From: Nematostella vectensis
Taxonomy: Eukaryota > Cnidaria > Anthozoa > Actiniaria > Edwardsiidae
Direction: 5' to 3'
NCBI RefSeq assembly: GCF_932526225.1
Contig: NC_064043.1
Coordinates: 8,485,501-8,549,500, forward strand
Length of the DNA: 64,000 bases
The position numbers and the translations under genes are program-made. Below the pieces are notes generated by a model, which saw nothing but the letters and a program-made list of their open reading frames with translations, searched no databases and was not told the origin of the DNA. Positions 12,801 to 23,400 of this stretch are shown in pieces; the first letter of the stretch is position 1; each line of letters opens with the position of its first letter.

Positions 12801-15156
12801 GGATTAAACGAGTTGAATGAAAATAAAAAAAATGATATGACTTGCACAATCATATTTTGCTGCCAGCTTTTAAAATATCACTGCTGGCTCAAATTTTTAA
12901 ATCCTGCATCTCTATCAATTTCTTTTGGCTTTTGTAGGGATTTACAAACCTGCCTACCACTCCACCGGCGCCTGCTGATGCTGTGCACTTATGATCCTGC
13001 TCGTGCCGATGCTTTAGGCAATAGTTTTGACGACAAGATTCACAACGCACTTTGATTAACTACAAAAGAGCAGACAGATTTCCTCAGCCACCTATCACAA
13101 CTACCGCAAAACTTTAGGGAGCCTAGGTTGGGCATTTACTGTATTCATTCATGTATAATATGCAGTTTGAGGTCAATAAAAAAAAAGAAGTGTGTTGAAA
13201 AATAATTGTTTTGTTTGTCTTGAAGACATTGAAAACAATAGACTACTTTCTCACCCAAGTCCTTCACGGTGGGCTCTCCAGACTTTTTTTGTTAAATTAG
13301 ATTTGTTATGAAAAAATGATGCCTCGCAGAGTTTATATAATCTGACTAACTTATTCACAGATCGAAATATTCATCAAGAGCTTTCCGTTGTTTTAATTAT
13401 TATGCAATACTTACTTCTTTTTGCTTGCATCCCTTAACTGAACACTTGTTGGTGTATGCCTGCAATTAAACAAGTGACAGAATAAAACAGTTTAAGAACT
13501 GCATTCTATTTTTTAAACAATGGAGCCAAATTTCATAATTAGTACCTTTCGTTTCTGTATGGCAGGGTCTGACTGGCAGTCATTGTCAATGTGTTCTCCA
13601 ACCTTTAAACAGACAAATAAATTAGAAGCAAATGAATGTCATGAATGAATGAGATTCGATGAGAGGTAAACTCTTTCTAGCTATCACAGGGTTGGGATCA
13701 AATGGTCTTTGAGAGTTGATAAGAGTGGACATTTTATCCACAAGCCAGCACAGTCAATTATTTCACATCAGGACTCGTAACAGAACCTGTAATCACATTG
13801 AAAACTGCAACCGAAATACTCTCATTCCCATGATCAAATGGCGACAATCAATTCTTGTTTCTCACTAATCAATTCTTGTTTCATATAAACATGTTCAAAG
13901 TGAATGAGAGTCAACCCTCATCAACTGTAATTTCTGTTGATTTAGGCTTTAGACAAGTGGCACTCGATGGAGGCTGGCCACTTTAGAGGTAGTCAAAAAC
14001 AATATTCCAGCAGAGACTATAGGACTTGCAATAACTGCTGAAAAGAGGTTGGTTCCTGATATTGTCACCTGTCAACTTCCGGTCGATTATGTAACAATCT
14101 CCAATTATCTTTAACGAAAAAACATGAAAATATTTTTAAAATGTAAAAGCAGTGTGTCTATTGGAAGATTTACTGAGAGTGTGACTGAATACTTTAGAGC
14201 GGATGGCCAGTTAAATGTTGTGGATTATAAGAGATTGTTTTGTCTCTTGTCATGTGAGGTTTCTGTCAGCCCTCCAGAAGTAAACTGGTTACAATGCGGT
14301 TTAAATGGCTGGCCCCTTCTATTATGCGCTTCTCTTTTTCTGAAGAACAAAGAGTTTCTTCCTATCTCTACCATACTTTGATATCTGGTTGCTGTCCACG
14401 GGGTACAGGCACTGGCTTGTTGCATAGGGGACATACAGGTACTTGATTGTCCTGTGAGAAAAAAAGGTAAACGACAGGGCTCAAAGTACACCTTTTACTA
14501 ATGTTTCTGTAGCTAGATATATCCACTAGTTTAATAATAACCATTTGTCTGTAATCAAGGGACACATAGTCGTAGATGTTTGTTGGCCCCTAGCTTGCAA
14601 TTGAATAATATTCTTTTAGCTGCTAATTTTGGACCATCTCAAGGTGCAAATGGGGGGGGGGGGGGGGGGAGGGTGAAGGAAAAAAAGAGGTGAGAAGAGA
14701 GTGAAAAGGCATAGTAATCCTCTTACCTTTTTAAAGGCATTTTCACAATTGTGTTCTCTATATGTGTAATGATCCTTACTATGGAAAAAAGGTTGGATTG
14801 GGTGGAGACCCGGTTAATTGAATGGAAGATTAATCTTATATAAAACGAGGACATTTTCAACTCAAGCTTACCAAAATATTCTGCTACAAGCGTCACATTT
14901 GAATGGCAAAAAATCTGTATGACAAGAGATAAAAATATATATAAAGAATCCCATAGAGATCAAAATTTATTATCAGAATAGTGATTAACAACAATTGAAC
15001 AACAATTAAAGTGAAAATGCACTTTTCCTAATCATACGTAAAGATATATAAACATAGTTTTTATTCATCTTCATACCTCAAAACACCAACTTTGCTCTTA
15101 CCTAACTGTTTACAGGTTGTCAAAGCGCACTGCTTCCCAAGATGAGGGAACTCCAT
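6853..15156 (-). CDS. ZFAND2B: AN1-type zinc-finger, UIM and CAAX protein (ZFAND2A/B, AIRAP-L family), 12 exons
   Basis: Coding exons on the minus strand: 15102-15156, 14872-14914, 14727-14778, 14377-14451, 13546-13602, 13415-13459, 12950-13059, 8602-8631, 8399-8488, 8062-8125, 7266-7424, 6853-6900. They make 275 residues (human ZFAND2B is about 257). Two AN1 zinc fingers come first (CALTTC...DFLPFKCDAC, then CSVKGC...KVRCESC...HRHEQDHKC). Between them is the conserved QVPVCPLCNKPVPVPRG and GEHIDNDC. Two ubiquitin-interacting motifs follow (SEDEALALAIQASL and EQDDLALAQALAQSE). The protein ends CLLS, a CAAX prenylation box. Family members are proteasome- and p97/VCP-associated factors in ubiquitin-dependent turnover; the CAAX box suggests membrane anchoring of the AIRAP-L (ZFAND2B) kind. 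Intron 7 (8632-12949) contains a full LINE ORF2 in antisense. A T-rich tract (A-run 8634-8653 on plus) supplies the acceptor of exon 8. Confidence 0.93.
7540..7578. repeat. Perfect 17-bp hairpin in ZFAND2 intron 11
   Basis: CTTGGATGTATGCCCTC at 7540-7556 and its exact reverse complement at 7562-7578 are separated by a 5-nt loop. It could be a miniature inverted repeat or, when transcribed, a stable stem-loop. No coding content. Confidence 0.75.
7660..7945 (+). mobile_element. tRNA-derived SINE-like repeat
   Basis: The start (TGGCCCAGTGTGTTAACG) resembles a tRNA A-box region and TTTGATCCCGGGACGAAAC a degenerate B box. The 3' part has the GTAAAGCGCTTAGAAA...AAGTGCTATTGTATATAAAT tail seen in many invertebrate SINEs and ends in a C17 run (7924-7940). 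It lies in ZFAND2 intron 10. A phrase of the body (GGATAGYATCTTTCTGTT) recurs at about 42459-42476, in POLRMT intron 3. Boundaries are approximate. Confidence 0.55.
8802..9116 (+). CDS. LINE ORF1 protein, C-terminal fragment
   Basis: Reads FKSNSIYLSESLTQRN, then YDFIWTANGNIYLRKNE. This resembles the C-terminal domain of ORF1 proteins of CR1-like LINEs, which contains a baculovirus FP25K-like region ending with K(N/T)GxIxxRKNE. The N-terminal part of ORF1 (coiled coil, RNA-binding part) is absent in this copy, so the fragment is probably not expressed by itself. The visible start codon is not meaningful because the frame is 5'-truncated. Confidence 0.6.
   Translation: MPGLDRFKSNSIYLSESLTQRNKALFKSALEDRKQMKYDFIWTANGNIYLRKNERSPSIHVTDESVLINLRSSSFVHEVEGATAMTDTNISSKSDSAASTNTAS
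9202..12495 (+). CDS. LINE ORF2: PHD finger, AP endonuclease and reverse transcriptase
   Basis: 1097 codons without a stop or frameshift. Residues about 5-60 form a C4HC3 PHD-type finger (CHIC...ECDSCLQWCHFKC...WLCHPC). Residues about 148-375 are an apurinic-like endonuclease with HCNIRS, ALSETWH, SGDINLNLL and a TDH near its end. The reverse transcriptase follows with PIYKSGSHFD, NFRPISLLS, FLDFSKAFDTVDH (Asp about 735), GVPQGSVLGPLLF and FADDANLF (about 823-830), so all three catalytic Asp are present. It nicks target DNA and primes reverse transcription from the nick. The C-terminal region carries no domain I recognise. The nearest clades are CR1/L2 by order and motifs; assignment to a clade needs a tree. 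Confidence 0.92.
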   Translation: MTRVICHICSKIIRKNCRAVECDSCLQWCHFKCSKLLLKQFNHLSLTNDLWLCHPCYSEVFPFHRLNNNDLLDLVFNSNTLCHCSPFIDRVRLENLPHLDIVSSLNFPNLSDFDLDINIPSQINSKYYSPHEFHSSYELSNLSDKSLSLLHCNIRSISKNFDKLQDMLSTLNHPFKLIALSETWHSDCREHIANCSLPGFTYISKPTKFSVGGVGLFIAVSFNFILREDLSISNDQQESLWVEIQNNKGSKNILCGVIYRHPNSSLDPFLEHFYKTMDKISKEGKLCLFSGDINLNLLNSDSHQLTGEFLNTLFSYSFQPQILQPTRITDHSATLIDNIFFNSLEHKTCSGNIVYPLTDHLPNFLTIDSININVSKNDFYQRDYSRLDQEALINDFSQIDWSLQFYGMDNVNDIFSCFLAKSNEIINSHAPMKKLSRKEIKFKAKPWISKGIRTSINYKNRLYRKFIKSRNQYHFEKYKIYRNKLNHLIAISKRKYYEKYFNFNKSNIKNIWKGIKEIVVLKPKAHFTPSKIVSSNKVFTNVNEIANEFNYFFANVGRNISNNIPKVNTLFSEFLPTANSNSFLLAPTSTEEIRSIILGIKSGKACGSSSLPITVLKILSSIISRPLEILYNLSFSSGIVPDAFKIARVIPIYKSGSHFDTSNFRPISLLSIFNQLLERLMYNRVIKFLDKYDILYKNQFGFRANHSTEHALLLITDKIQRSIEGGQYSCGIFLDFSKAFDTVDHKILLAKLYSYGIRGIAYEWFVSYLSNRQQFVSIGNVSSAPLPITCGVPQGSVLGPLLFLLYINDFNNCSNLFDFHLFADDANLFCADSSLTSLETKVNTDLYNINRWLCANKLALNISKTNFVIFRPAQKRLASSISLSINNNTIKQKNNIKYLGVVIDSFLNWKEHINQLSKKISRGVGIIAKLRYYVSPTILTQLYYSLIYPFLTYGAIIWGNTYESTIKPLFILQKKAVRIITFSSYIEHTSPIFRKLNILKSPDLIYYLNTIFMYKFNLNLLPTPFDSFFTTVASRHKYNTRLASKSSYCLPLPRTNYGKFNIRFKGASIWNNIKEPTKTMRLPSFKAAIKTSILENY

Positions 15157-15406
15157 ATTAATTTAGTGCCCAAAACACTCCTATACTTTTATACATTATT
15201 GGTAGCCATTTTCTTTCATTTTTGCTGACTTTATTAGGTCGATACCTAGTCGAGGCCTGGTCGATAATCCAGCGTAAATCGCCCCAGTCCCTCTCTCGCC
15301 CAGTCTATAACTTCGCAACATAATAACTCACCAGCAAAGAAATAAATAAACTTATTAGAAGCAAGTAAATTCAATAGAATCTATAGCACTGTAAGCAATG
15401 CATATA

Positions 15407-15535
15407 CCAGATACTTTCAATACACCAAAAACTGGAATTCGACTTTGCCAGTTTTTGGTGTATTGTATTCATTCTTCTCGTTCACGAACACGACTATTTG
15501 GGGTTTTTTGCCTATTTATCCAGATACTTTCAATA
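15407..15535. repeat. Hairpin insertion flanked by 16-bp direct repeats
   Basis: CCAGATACTTTCAATA occurs at 15407-15422 and again at 15520-15535. Between them a hairpin has arms AATACACCAAAAACTGG (15419-15435) and its exact inverse (15448-15464). It may be a small transposon footprint or a slippage duplication. The direct repeat is long for a typical DNA-transposon target duplication. Confidence 0.6.
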
Positions 15536-17636
15536 TATAATTGCAAGAGACCATTGTCTCTTGATAATTGATAATAGTTCAAAAGTCTATTTCAAAAGTC
15601 TATTTCATTTTGGTCTGGATAAGTGGTAGAAGTCGTGCTCAACTGCCATTAAGATCTCGAAATCTGGAACTGAAGTAACTAGATTCTTACTTTGCCATCA
15701 AAAATGGCTAAACGAAATTTAATGTGAAACTTACACCCCTAAATGCAAATATAATAATACTTGGCGGAGACCGAAATCACCGCTTATAACATTCTGTAAA
15801 TTAGAAGAAGGCATAAAAGAGGGACAACAAAAAATCCCAAGTGTATTGTCATTTCAATTGAAAAAGAAAAAAAGCGCGTTATCAATCAAAGTGTACAGGA
15901 TCAACAAGAATCGTACTAAAACGTTCATCCAAAGAGGCGTTTAACTCACTCTTTTGGGTAGCGACGTTTAGTGGTTTTGTGGATAGCTAATTGGATAATG
16001 GGGGTTGTTTTATCGCTCTTTGTCCTTGCATAGCGTAGTAAATATTTAGGCAGGCCGTTAGGCCTTGTATTCATCTGTGAAACGGTAAGCTTTGGGCGCA
16101 ATACCCCCTCCCCCCAGAAATCAAAATAGCATGTTCTTTCACAGGTCTTCTGGCATACCGAAGACAAAGAACTGTTCTTTATTTCCTCCTGAAGGTGAAG
16201 CATCAATCGAGATTTGATAACAACTCGCCGAAATAAAAATATTGCTGAGTTACGACAAGAAACCAACTTCACCCAAAATTGACGAGTTCAACGTTTTACG
16301 GGATGATTAAGTTGTGAATGAGAGAGGCCTAAATTTAAAATCCGTATTGCGTTTACTGCCTTCTAATGGCTTAATAACCTGACATACGGCAAAAGAATGC
16401 CTTACCGGCTACAAAGGATCTTTTCATACTCGGATAAATCATAAAAGGCAAAAGGAGGTATGGAAACAAAAGGCAATTAGCGGGCCAATAGGATCAAAGT
16501 ACTAGTAATAACCTCGTTGACATTTGTTTGCTCCTTTATCACCGGAAAATCTGCATATCTGCGAATCAGCTGTTGGGTTCAAAGGCGACAAAACGACAAT
16601 AGACAATAACAACCTAAACCATTGAAGTCCACTTTCTGTAGGAAATGTAAGAATTTGTGTCAAATGTTAAATGTGTCATCCTTGACCAAATTTAATTATT
16701 CACTCATTAGTTTTAACTTTCTCTTTTTCCGGAGTTACAATCTTTTTGTTGTTGTGATAATGTGCAACCCAAAGTCTTGGCGAAGTATTCTCTAGTAATA
16801 AGAGAAGACGTCGATAAAAGACAAGGAAACACTTCAATGGGAAAAGGCTTGCCCCTCTGAAAGATAGCCAAGAGCGTGCTCGGCGGATTTCGCCAATATC
16901 GTGCAGATAGAGGGCGTACGTGCCAAACTTAGGTTAGAAAAATTAAGTGCAAATAAAAACATATCAAGTTCATCTTTTAATCAAACCAAGCTTTTTTGGT
17001 CTCGTTATGTTTTTAATTGTAATTCTCCTTGCGACAAATATGCTATCTGATAAAAGGTTATAGTTATAATAGGGTTGCCTTGATTTTTTTCGCGAAAATG
17101 TTCATGCATAGAATAACAAACATCAATAATTCATGTCACGCGCTATGAATCTGGTCATAGTTTATTGCAATCACAAGAAAGAAAAAAATCTAAAGTAGTT
17201 CGCTCACGATTCCGCTATCGATGGGGCGCACGAATAATAATCGAAGTGACGTTCAGAACTCCCTAAGGAAATTCCTGTTGGATAGTTGAGCGGTCGCATG
17301 CATAAGATTCACAGGTCATCTAATCTACCCAATCATATAACCCAAGTAACAATAGACCCTCGTAGCAACGCCAAAAAGTGTCACGCTTGGCTAACAAAGG
17401 TTGAAAACACTCAGATACGTTGTTAGCCAAATATTCACATTTCTAAAAGAAAAATGTCATAAATTCTCAAACTGGTATACTCGAATAACCTTGTTTGGCA
17501 TCCCGATGTGAAAGCTTATCATATTTAGATGGTACAGTCCTTTCAGAACAATTAGAAGTCCAAAACAAAGCCTTTTCACAAATGAAATGAGCCTCTCTAC
17601 TAGGCAACCGGAGGGTAATAGAAAGAACTTGCCTGT

Positions 17637-17696
17637 GATTGGCCATCGCGTGTGACGTCGGGCGAGGGGTTTTACCAGACGCAAGTTTATTTATTT
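17637..17696 (+). promoter_or_regulatory. Candidate BTG promoter: CCAAT, CRE and TATA-like elements
   Basis: In order: an inverted CCAAT box (GATTGGC, 17637-17643), a CRE-like TGACGTC (17653-17659) and an AT-rich TTTATTTATTT (17686-17696), about 250 bp upstream of the BTG start codon. Vertebrate BTG2 is an immediate-early gene driven by a similar set. Here this is only motif inference. Confidence 0.4.
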
Positions 17697-17947
17697 CCGC
17701 ACAGAAAACATCGAACGTGATCAAGAGCTTGTTTCTTAGTTTAGCCTTCTACTTCGTAGCTCCCTTACTCCCTTCACTCAACTGCTATATCTAGTTTGGC
17801 ACTGGACTCTAGAAACACTTCTCAAGGCGTGATTTAAGCTGGTGGACAATTTTAGACAGACATACGCCAATATCGAAACGCGCTCGAAAACGACGAAGCT
17901 AAACCGAAAGTGCCGCCTAAACGAAATACATAACGCAAAACGTTATT

Positions 17948-18433
17948 ATGTCCATGATGAAGACAGAAGTGAGAACAGCGTGTTCGTTCCTTGCGACAAT
18001 TCTACGAAGAAGTACTAAAGTAAACGACCGAAGAGTTGAAGATTTCTCAACGAAAATGGAAGAGCTTCTATGCGAAAGATATCGTCACCACTGGCATCCA
18101 CAAAACCCTTTGTTAGGTAGTGGATTTCGCTGTATTCGCATCAACCATACGATGGACCCGATCGTCGCCGCTGCCGCAAGAGCTGCTGGGTTTTCATACG
18201 AGCAATTAAAGAGTTTCCCTGAGGAACTTACATTGTGGGTCGATCCGAACGAAGTCTGCTTTAGAATCGGCGAGAACGGCTCTATTTGCGACATCGACGA
18301 GAACGTCTTGAACGACCTAAAGCCACGAAAGGAACCCGCGAATACAAAATCGAAAATCCGAAGCGCGGCCGAAAAGCGAAGCAAGGAAAGTATGCTACAT
18401 GCTAGTAGAGACATGATTCTAGTATCTTGTTGA
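17948..18433 (+). CDS. BTG1: BTG1/BTG2-like antiproliferative protein (intronless coding region)
   Basis: 161 residues in one exon. BTG box A is clear at about residues 43-71 (ERYRHHWHP...GSGFRCIRINH.MDP). Box B is at about 94-115 (ELTLWVDPNEVCFRIGENG, then SIC). Family proteins bind the CAF1/CNOT7 deadenylase through box A and recruit it to mRNAs, slowing proliferation. The length lies between human BTG2 (158) and BTG1 (171), and the short Lys/Arg-rich tail is not conserved. Vertebrate BTG1/2 coding regions have an intron, whereas here the frame is uninterrupted from ATG to TGA. The start at 17948 is the first ATG; a second, two codons on, is possible. Poly(A) signal AATAAA at 18628-18633. 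The symbol is by family only; one gene may represent both BTG1 and BTG2. Confidence 0.93.
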   Translation: MSMMKTEVRTACSFLATILRRSTKVNDRRVEDFSTKMEELLCERYRHHWHPQNPLLGSGFRCIRINHTMDPIVAAAARAAGFSYEQLKSFPEELTLWVDPNEVCFRIGENGSICDIDENVLNDLKPRKEPANTKSKIRSAAEKRSKESMLHASRDMILVSC

Positions 18434-18627
18434 ATCCCCCGTATGACTTGAGATGTTATGTACAGATTCATAAGATTTGGAAATATTTAGGGTTCAAGTT
18501 TATCTTCCGTTTGTAAAAAAGATCTCTGTGTAAGGTTCTTTGACAGAGTTTTGTAAGATAAAACTGTATTTTTAACTGTATAGAATTTATAAGACACGAA
18601 TCTGTACAGAGTTCAAAGCATTCGCGC

Positions 18628-18633
18628 AATAAA
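18628..18633 (+). terminator. Poly(A) signal of BTG gene
   Basis: AATAAA 195 nt after the stop codon, preceded by an AT-rich 3' UTR. It is the first canonical signal after the gene. Confidence 0.6.
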
Positions 18634-20421
18634 ATGTAAAATCGCATTGAAAAAATGCTGTGCTTTGCGTTCTATTTTCAGCTTTGTTTACACGCTAAAG
18701 TTTTTGCTTGGGAATCATTATCGCTCTCACTTCGTGGCTCCTTTTCCTTTGTCGATCTTTCAAACCGAGTATCCTGTAGTTATACAATCAGACTTTTTGT
18801 TTTAGCTATGGGGAAGTTTAATGATTCGCGTTGTTATTTTTTTCCAGCCTAGTCTGTTTTTTGAATAATTCAAGAGTGCTAGATGCAAATATGGTCATAT
18901 CACCCGATTCGACATGTGTTCACCCCGTGACTCTGTTTCTCCAAAAGAGAGAAAAAAAAAATTCTTTTGCTTTGCTACAGTTTTCGGGCGACATAATTTG
19001 ATAATATTTTGACTATGAGGCTTTCACAAGAAGCAGAATCTTGTGTTGGAGGCTAATTTACTTTAAAGGCCCTATTGTTTTCAGACAGCGCAAACCACAA
19101 ATTGGCTTTCATCAACAACACAACTCGCAAATGAATCAAATGAGAGCCACCCTGCTATTTTATACATATAGTTCTCTAGGATATGGCTAGAGCCATCGAA
19201 CCCTCCCACACATTCTATATACTAAAACCTCGATCATGTCGCAATGTCTGTTTTGGCAGCTGCCCAAATGAGATAGCCACCCTCGCCAAGAAAACCAGTA
19301 GAGTGCTAAAAAAAACCCAATCAAGAGCTCTAAAAAATCACTACAGTGTGCAGTGTTACATTTCGATACACTCGATGTATTGAGACAAATCGTAAACTAT
19401 TTAAGGTGTTATGCTTTGTCTTTCTTTGTCCACCCTCCTAGGAGCGGATGTGGTTTTAAAGATTTTTTAAACTTTAAAATAATAAGTTGATTTTATGTGA
19501 GCATTGTAGCTAAGGTAACAACACAATTTTAACAAATATTATTTAATGGCAAACAGCAAGAGTTCAAGGTATGTATGACAACGCTATAATACAGACGTCT
19601 GAAAACTGTACACTATGATGAAACTAATCTAAACAGGATATGCCCAAGACATGGACACAGGAAGGTATTCCTAGTGGAATTTTACTCCACTGTTCACACC
19701 CAAAAACAAATTCCTGTTGAAATAACTTTCTATGGGTGCAAAACATCAACCTGGGGCCTAAGATAACAAACAGTGTTAGAAACTGGGAAGCGTCTTAAAC
19801 TTCACTTTTATAGTAATATGTCTCAGCAAAGTAACACTATCAAGCATTATCATTGCTAGAAATATTTTTGTAACTGTAAAAAGAAGTTGCTTGCCAGGTA
19901 ACACAACAAAAAGGATCCAAACTGACAAACTACTGTATCAAGTTGGAGCCAGGCAAAGGCTATTCATCATAAAGGGCACAGGGTTGTAGCTTTGAGTTTC
20001 AATTGTTTAGTGTTACAGTGATTATCAAAAATAAAACCTTTTTTTTTTTCAAAATAATAAAATTGTGCAAAAAAAAGTGTGAGAATAAATGCAGAGGTAA
20101 GCACAAAGAGGTTTGTTTTAAAAACTGTTATCAATCACTATCTGGGGTTACCAGAAGTACTTTACTTATCTTTTACACAACTAAATAAGGGTTGCTTAGT
20201 AGAAGAGCTCTAAGGCTCTTTTGTGGTGCTCAGATGTAAACAGCACATCATACTCTATCTCTCTGCAAAGGCACCTTCCTACTGAACAAAACTCTTCTTG
20301 AATGGAAACAGCATATGACAAAGTGCTCCAAATATACAAGAATAATGCTAATATTTGCGACATATTGTCTGGTTCGTATGTACACTCGCTTGATGGTCAT
20401 GGTGAATGCAGAGTGCAGTCT
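18634..20421. other. Spacer between convergent BTG and HMG genes
   Basis: No exon is recognised. The right half probably contains the long 3' UTR of the HMG gene (minus strand). A minus-strand ATTAAA-type signal is present near 19543, and no TTTATT (minus-strand AATAAA) was seen in the region. The rest is unique, AT-rich DNA without visible repeats. Confidence 0.45.
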
Positions 20422-23400
20422 CTATTCATCATCATCATCATCATAGTCATCATCATCTTCTTCATCTGAAAAAAATAAAAAATAAACAAAGTGGTATTAG
20501 TGGGTGATGTCTTATCATTTAAGTGTTATAATTTTTCCAATAATCAAATTAAAGTGATATAATTTTCTTCCTTCTGTCACCATATCAAGAAATAGAAATT
20601 AAAGCTCACTGATATTCACAAATTTCCTATTCTGATTTTTATAAGCAGATGTTATAAAGAGGTGCCTAACATAGAACTTGGTTGCCAAGAAGTGAGTCAT
20701 CTTTTATTGAAGGACCCCAAAGTTTACATTTCATTATACCTATGACTGCGTACCACTCCCCCCCCCCCAAGGAATTCCTAGGTATGTAGCAGATAGGGGA
20801 TATGAAATGGCCATGCATGAATACAGTTATTACACATGTAAAAAAAAACCTTAGTTAATTATTATTCTTTCCTTTTGCTCATTCAAAACGTTGTTCCTAT
20901 ATTGCAGAATTTAATTACTCAGTTTTATTATACAGCTACAATGCTACATGCACTGGTTGATTGATTGGGTCATAATATCCAAGTATGGCCTGTTTAAATA
21001 CAAGGCAACACTTTGTGATCGAACATGAATAATGAATAACCCATTAAGCTTTGTTTTTTTTATTGTTTTACTCCTGTCTAAATCAGTTAAAATACATCCC
21101 ACTGACTTGGTCAATAAGAGGTTCATGTATTTTAAAAAATGTTGTCATAGGAAATGGTGGATGGTAAATGGCAGTACCAAGCCTGAATGGTACTTATGGT
21201 TCCTGGAACTAGAACTGCCATTTGCCATTCACCATTTTGCACTGACAACTTCTTTCTTATGCCTACTTATGTTTCTTTGCCTGATTGGTTGCAATGCCCA
21301 AGGCCCCAGAGGATTTTGTTTTCTTATTTACAGTGGAAACTGTAAACTCAAACCCTCAAGGTAAATGAAAACAGTTCAAGTTGGCCAGTTATTTGAGATG
21401 TTCAAGTAGAAAAGACTGAAAATAAGTTGGAGCAAGTTAGGGTTATAGTTTGAGTTATCAGGATTCTGCTGTATTATCAAGGACAGCTCACTACTTACCA
21501 TCCTCCTCTTCTTCCTCTTCCTCCTCCTCGTCGTCTTCCTCATCTTCAGAAACTGGTTTGGCCGGTTTCTTGGCAGGTTTCTTCTCAGGCTTGGGGGCAG
21601 CCTTTTCCTGAAAGAATATAAACTAGTGTTTAATGTTTGCTTTAAATTCAAGGGTTAAATCTGTTAAAGAATGTTTACTTTTTGTGACCAAACAAGTCAA
21701 GCATATTGGGCAGATAGTGTTCCTACTTAACAACAAATATTTTGTATATTATGTATGCATCTAAAGTTAGGGTTGTTCTTTACTTACTGTATTAAAATAA
21801 TTGTATTGCAGATATTCCCTCCAGGGAGGTTATTTTCATGCACAGTTCAATGACAAACATATTTCCTAAATTCTTGGATTTCAACTGACTCAGAGCAAAT
21901 GACCACAATGTCACATTTGCAGGAAAACTCATTTTTTTTTTGTGATCCACTTCAATCACCCCTGTAACACCCAGCCTTTCTCTTACACAACTCCCTTGCC
22001 CAAGCCAATCAGATCGTTAAAAAGTAGTTGTGTAGTAGAATATTGTATTCAAGGCTTTTCAACAACTTCTCCACTTGCTTACAGCTTCATAGATGGCATT
22101 GTTTTCTGAATTAGATGCATGTCACAATTCCTTTTTCAAATCAAAGACGGTGGGAAATTTGGAAGCCATATGTAAAATTGTCGAAGCAGTTTAAATCTAA
22201 ACTGTAGCCAACTCTCCACCAATAAACACCCCCTTTTGGCAAACACCTTTTTGCCATACAGGACTCTCTTGTACACTGCCACTTCTCTATAAAGCTGATT
22301 GTGTCAGGCTCTCAGAGCATATGGAAACTTGCTGAACCTTGATAACATTCCCTTTAGACTATTTTTTTTTTTTTAATAAAAGGGAACTTAAGTCTACAAA
22401 TTTATTTTTTGGTATAAGTTGGGGTGACCCCCCTTTTAGATATTGTGGTTATGGATATGCAGTAAATTCACTTTTTATAGTGACTATCTAAATATAAAAT
22501 ACCTTTTTCCTCCACTCCTCCATCACTTTCTCATACTTGTTTCTTTCTTCGGCCTCTTGAATTGTGTATGGTTTCTTATCTTCATCACTCATCTCTCGCC
22601 ATCTTTCCCCAGCCAAGGATGGGATCTTCTTGCCATCTTCCAAAGCTTTGCCTGCCATTTCCTTACGGAATGCGGCCAGGAAGAGGAAGTAGGCTGTAGG
22701 CGGGCGCTTGGGCTTGTCAGGGTCTTTCTTGGGGTCGTTCTTACCAGCCTATAAAAAAAATCCTCATTTAAAAAGAGTAAAATAAGCTTAGGTTTTAGCA
22801 AAGATGGAATGGAGGTATCCACTTAGTGGTTTGTCCTTCAGTTATTGAAGAAACTTATTGGAGTTACAATGCAGTTCATAGCTGTAGCAGGACTCGAATT
22901 ATTGGGGTGGGGGGAAACGATACAAAAACATTATATATTTAGCACATTTAATGCTATAAAGAACTAATGAATTTTTCTTTCATGTGCCTATCCAAATACA
23001 AATGCATGTAATAGGACTAAAAAAATGCAAAAAGAAAAAAAATCCATATATAAAATTCAAAAGAAAAAAAGTGCTAAATAAACCTTCAAAATTCAAATCT
23101 CCAGTATAAATTTCAAGAGGCACCAATAAAAAAGTGTTAGCGGGCTTGTGGGTAGTCACGTGACCCTATGGTGCGACTCAACTACTCGAGCGCAAAAATC
23201 TTTAGGCCAACGCAACAAAATTATGACCGCCATTTTGAACCTTGGCGTACAAGAACGTATTTTTTAGCCGAAAAAGCCGTGTTTTGTCGTCACTCACCTC
23301 TTTTAGGTATCGTTGTTTGTCTGCTTCAGCCTTGGCGACGTAAGGCTTTTTCTGCTCATCATTCAATTTCTTCCACTCCTCACCAGCGAGCTTCGCAACT

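Larger units (their letters stand above)
15157..17947. other. Intergenic region between ZFAND2 and BTG (divergent)
   Basis: No convincing exon on either strand. It holds the 5' flanks of both genes, a small insertion with a hairpin flanked by 16-bp direct repeats (15407-15535), and a cluster of promoter-like motifs near 17637-17696. A minus-strand ORF of 108 codons at 15946-16272 has no recognisable domain and I do not call it. Confidence 0.6.

Noticed and set aside
15946-16272. 108-codon minus-strand ORF
   Set aside because: No recognisable domain, no splice context and mixed composition; probably chance.
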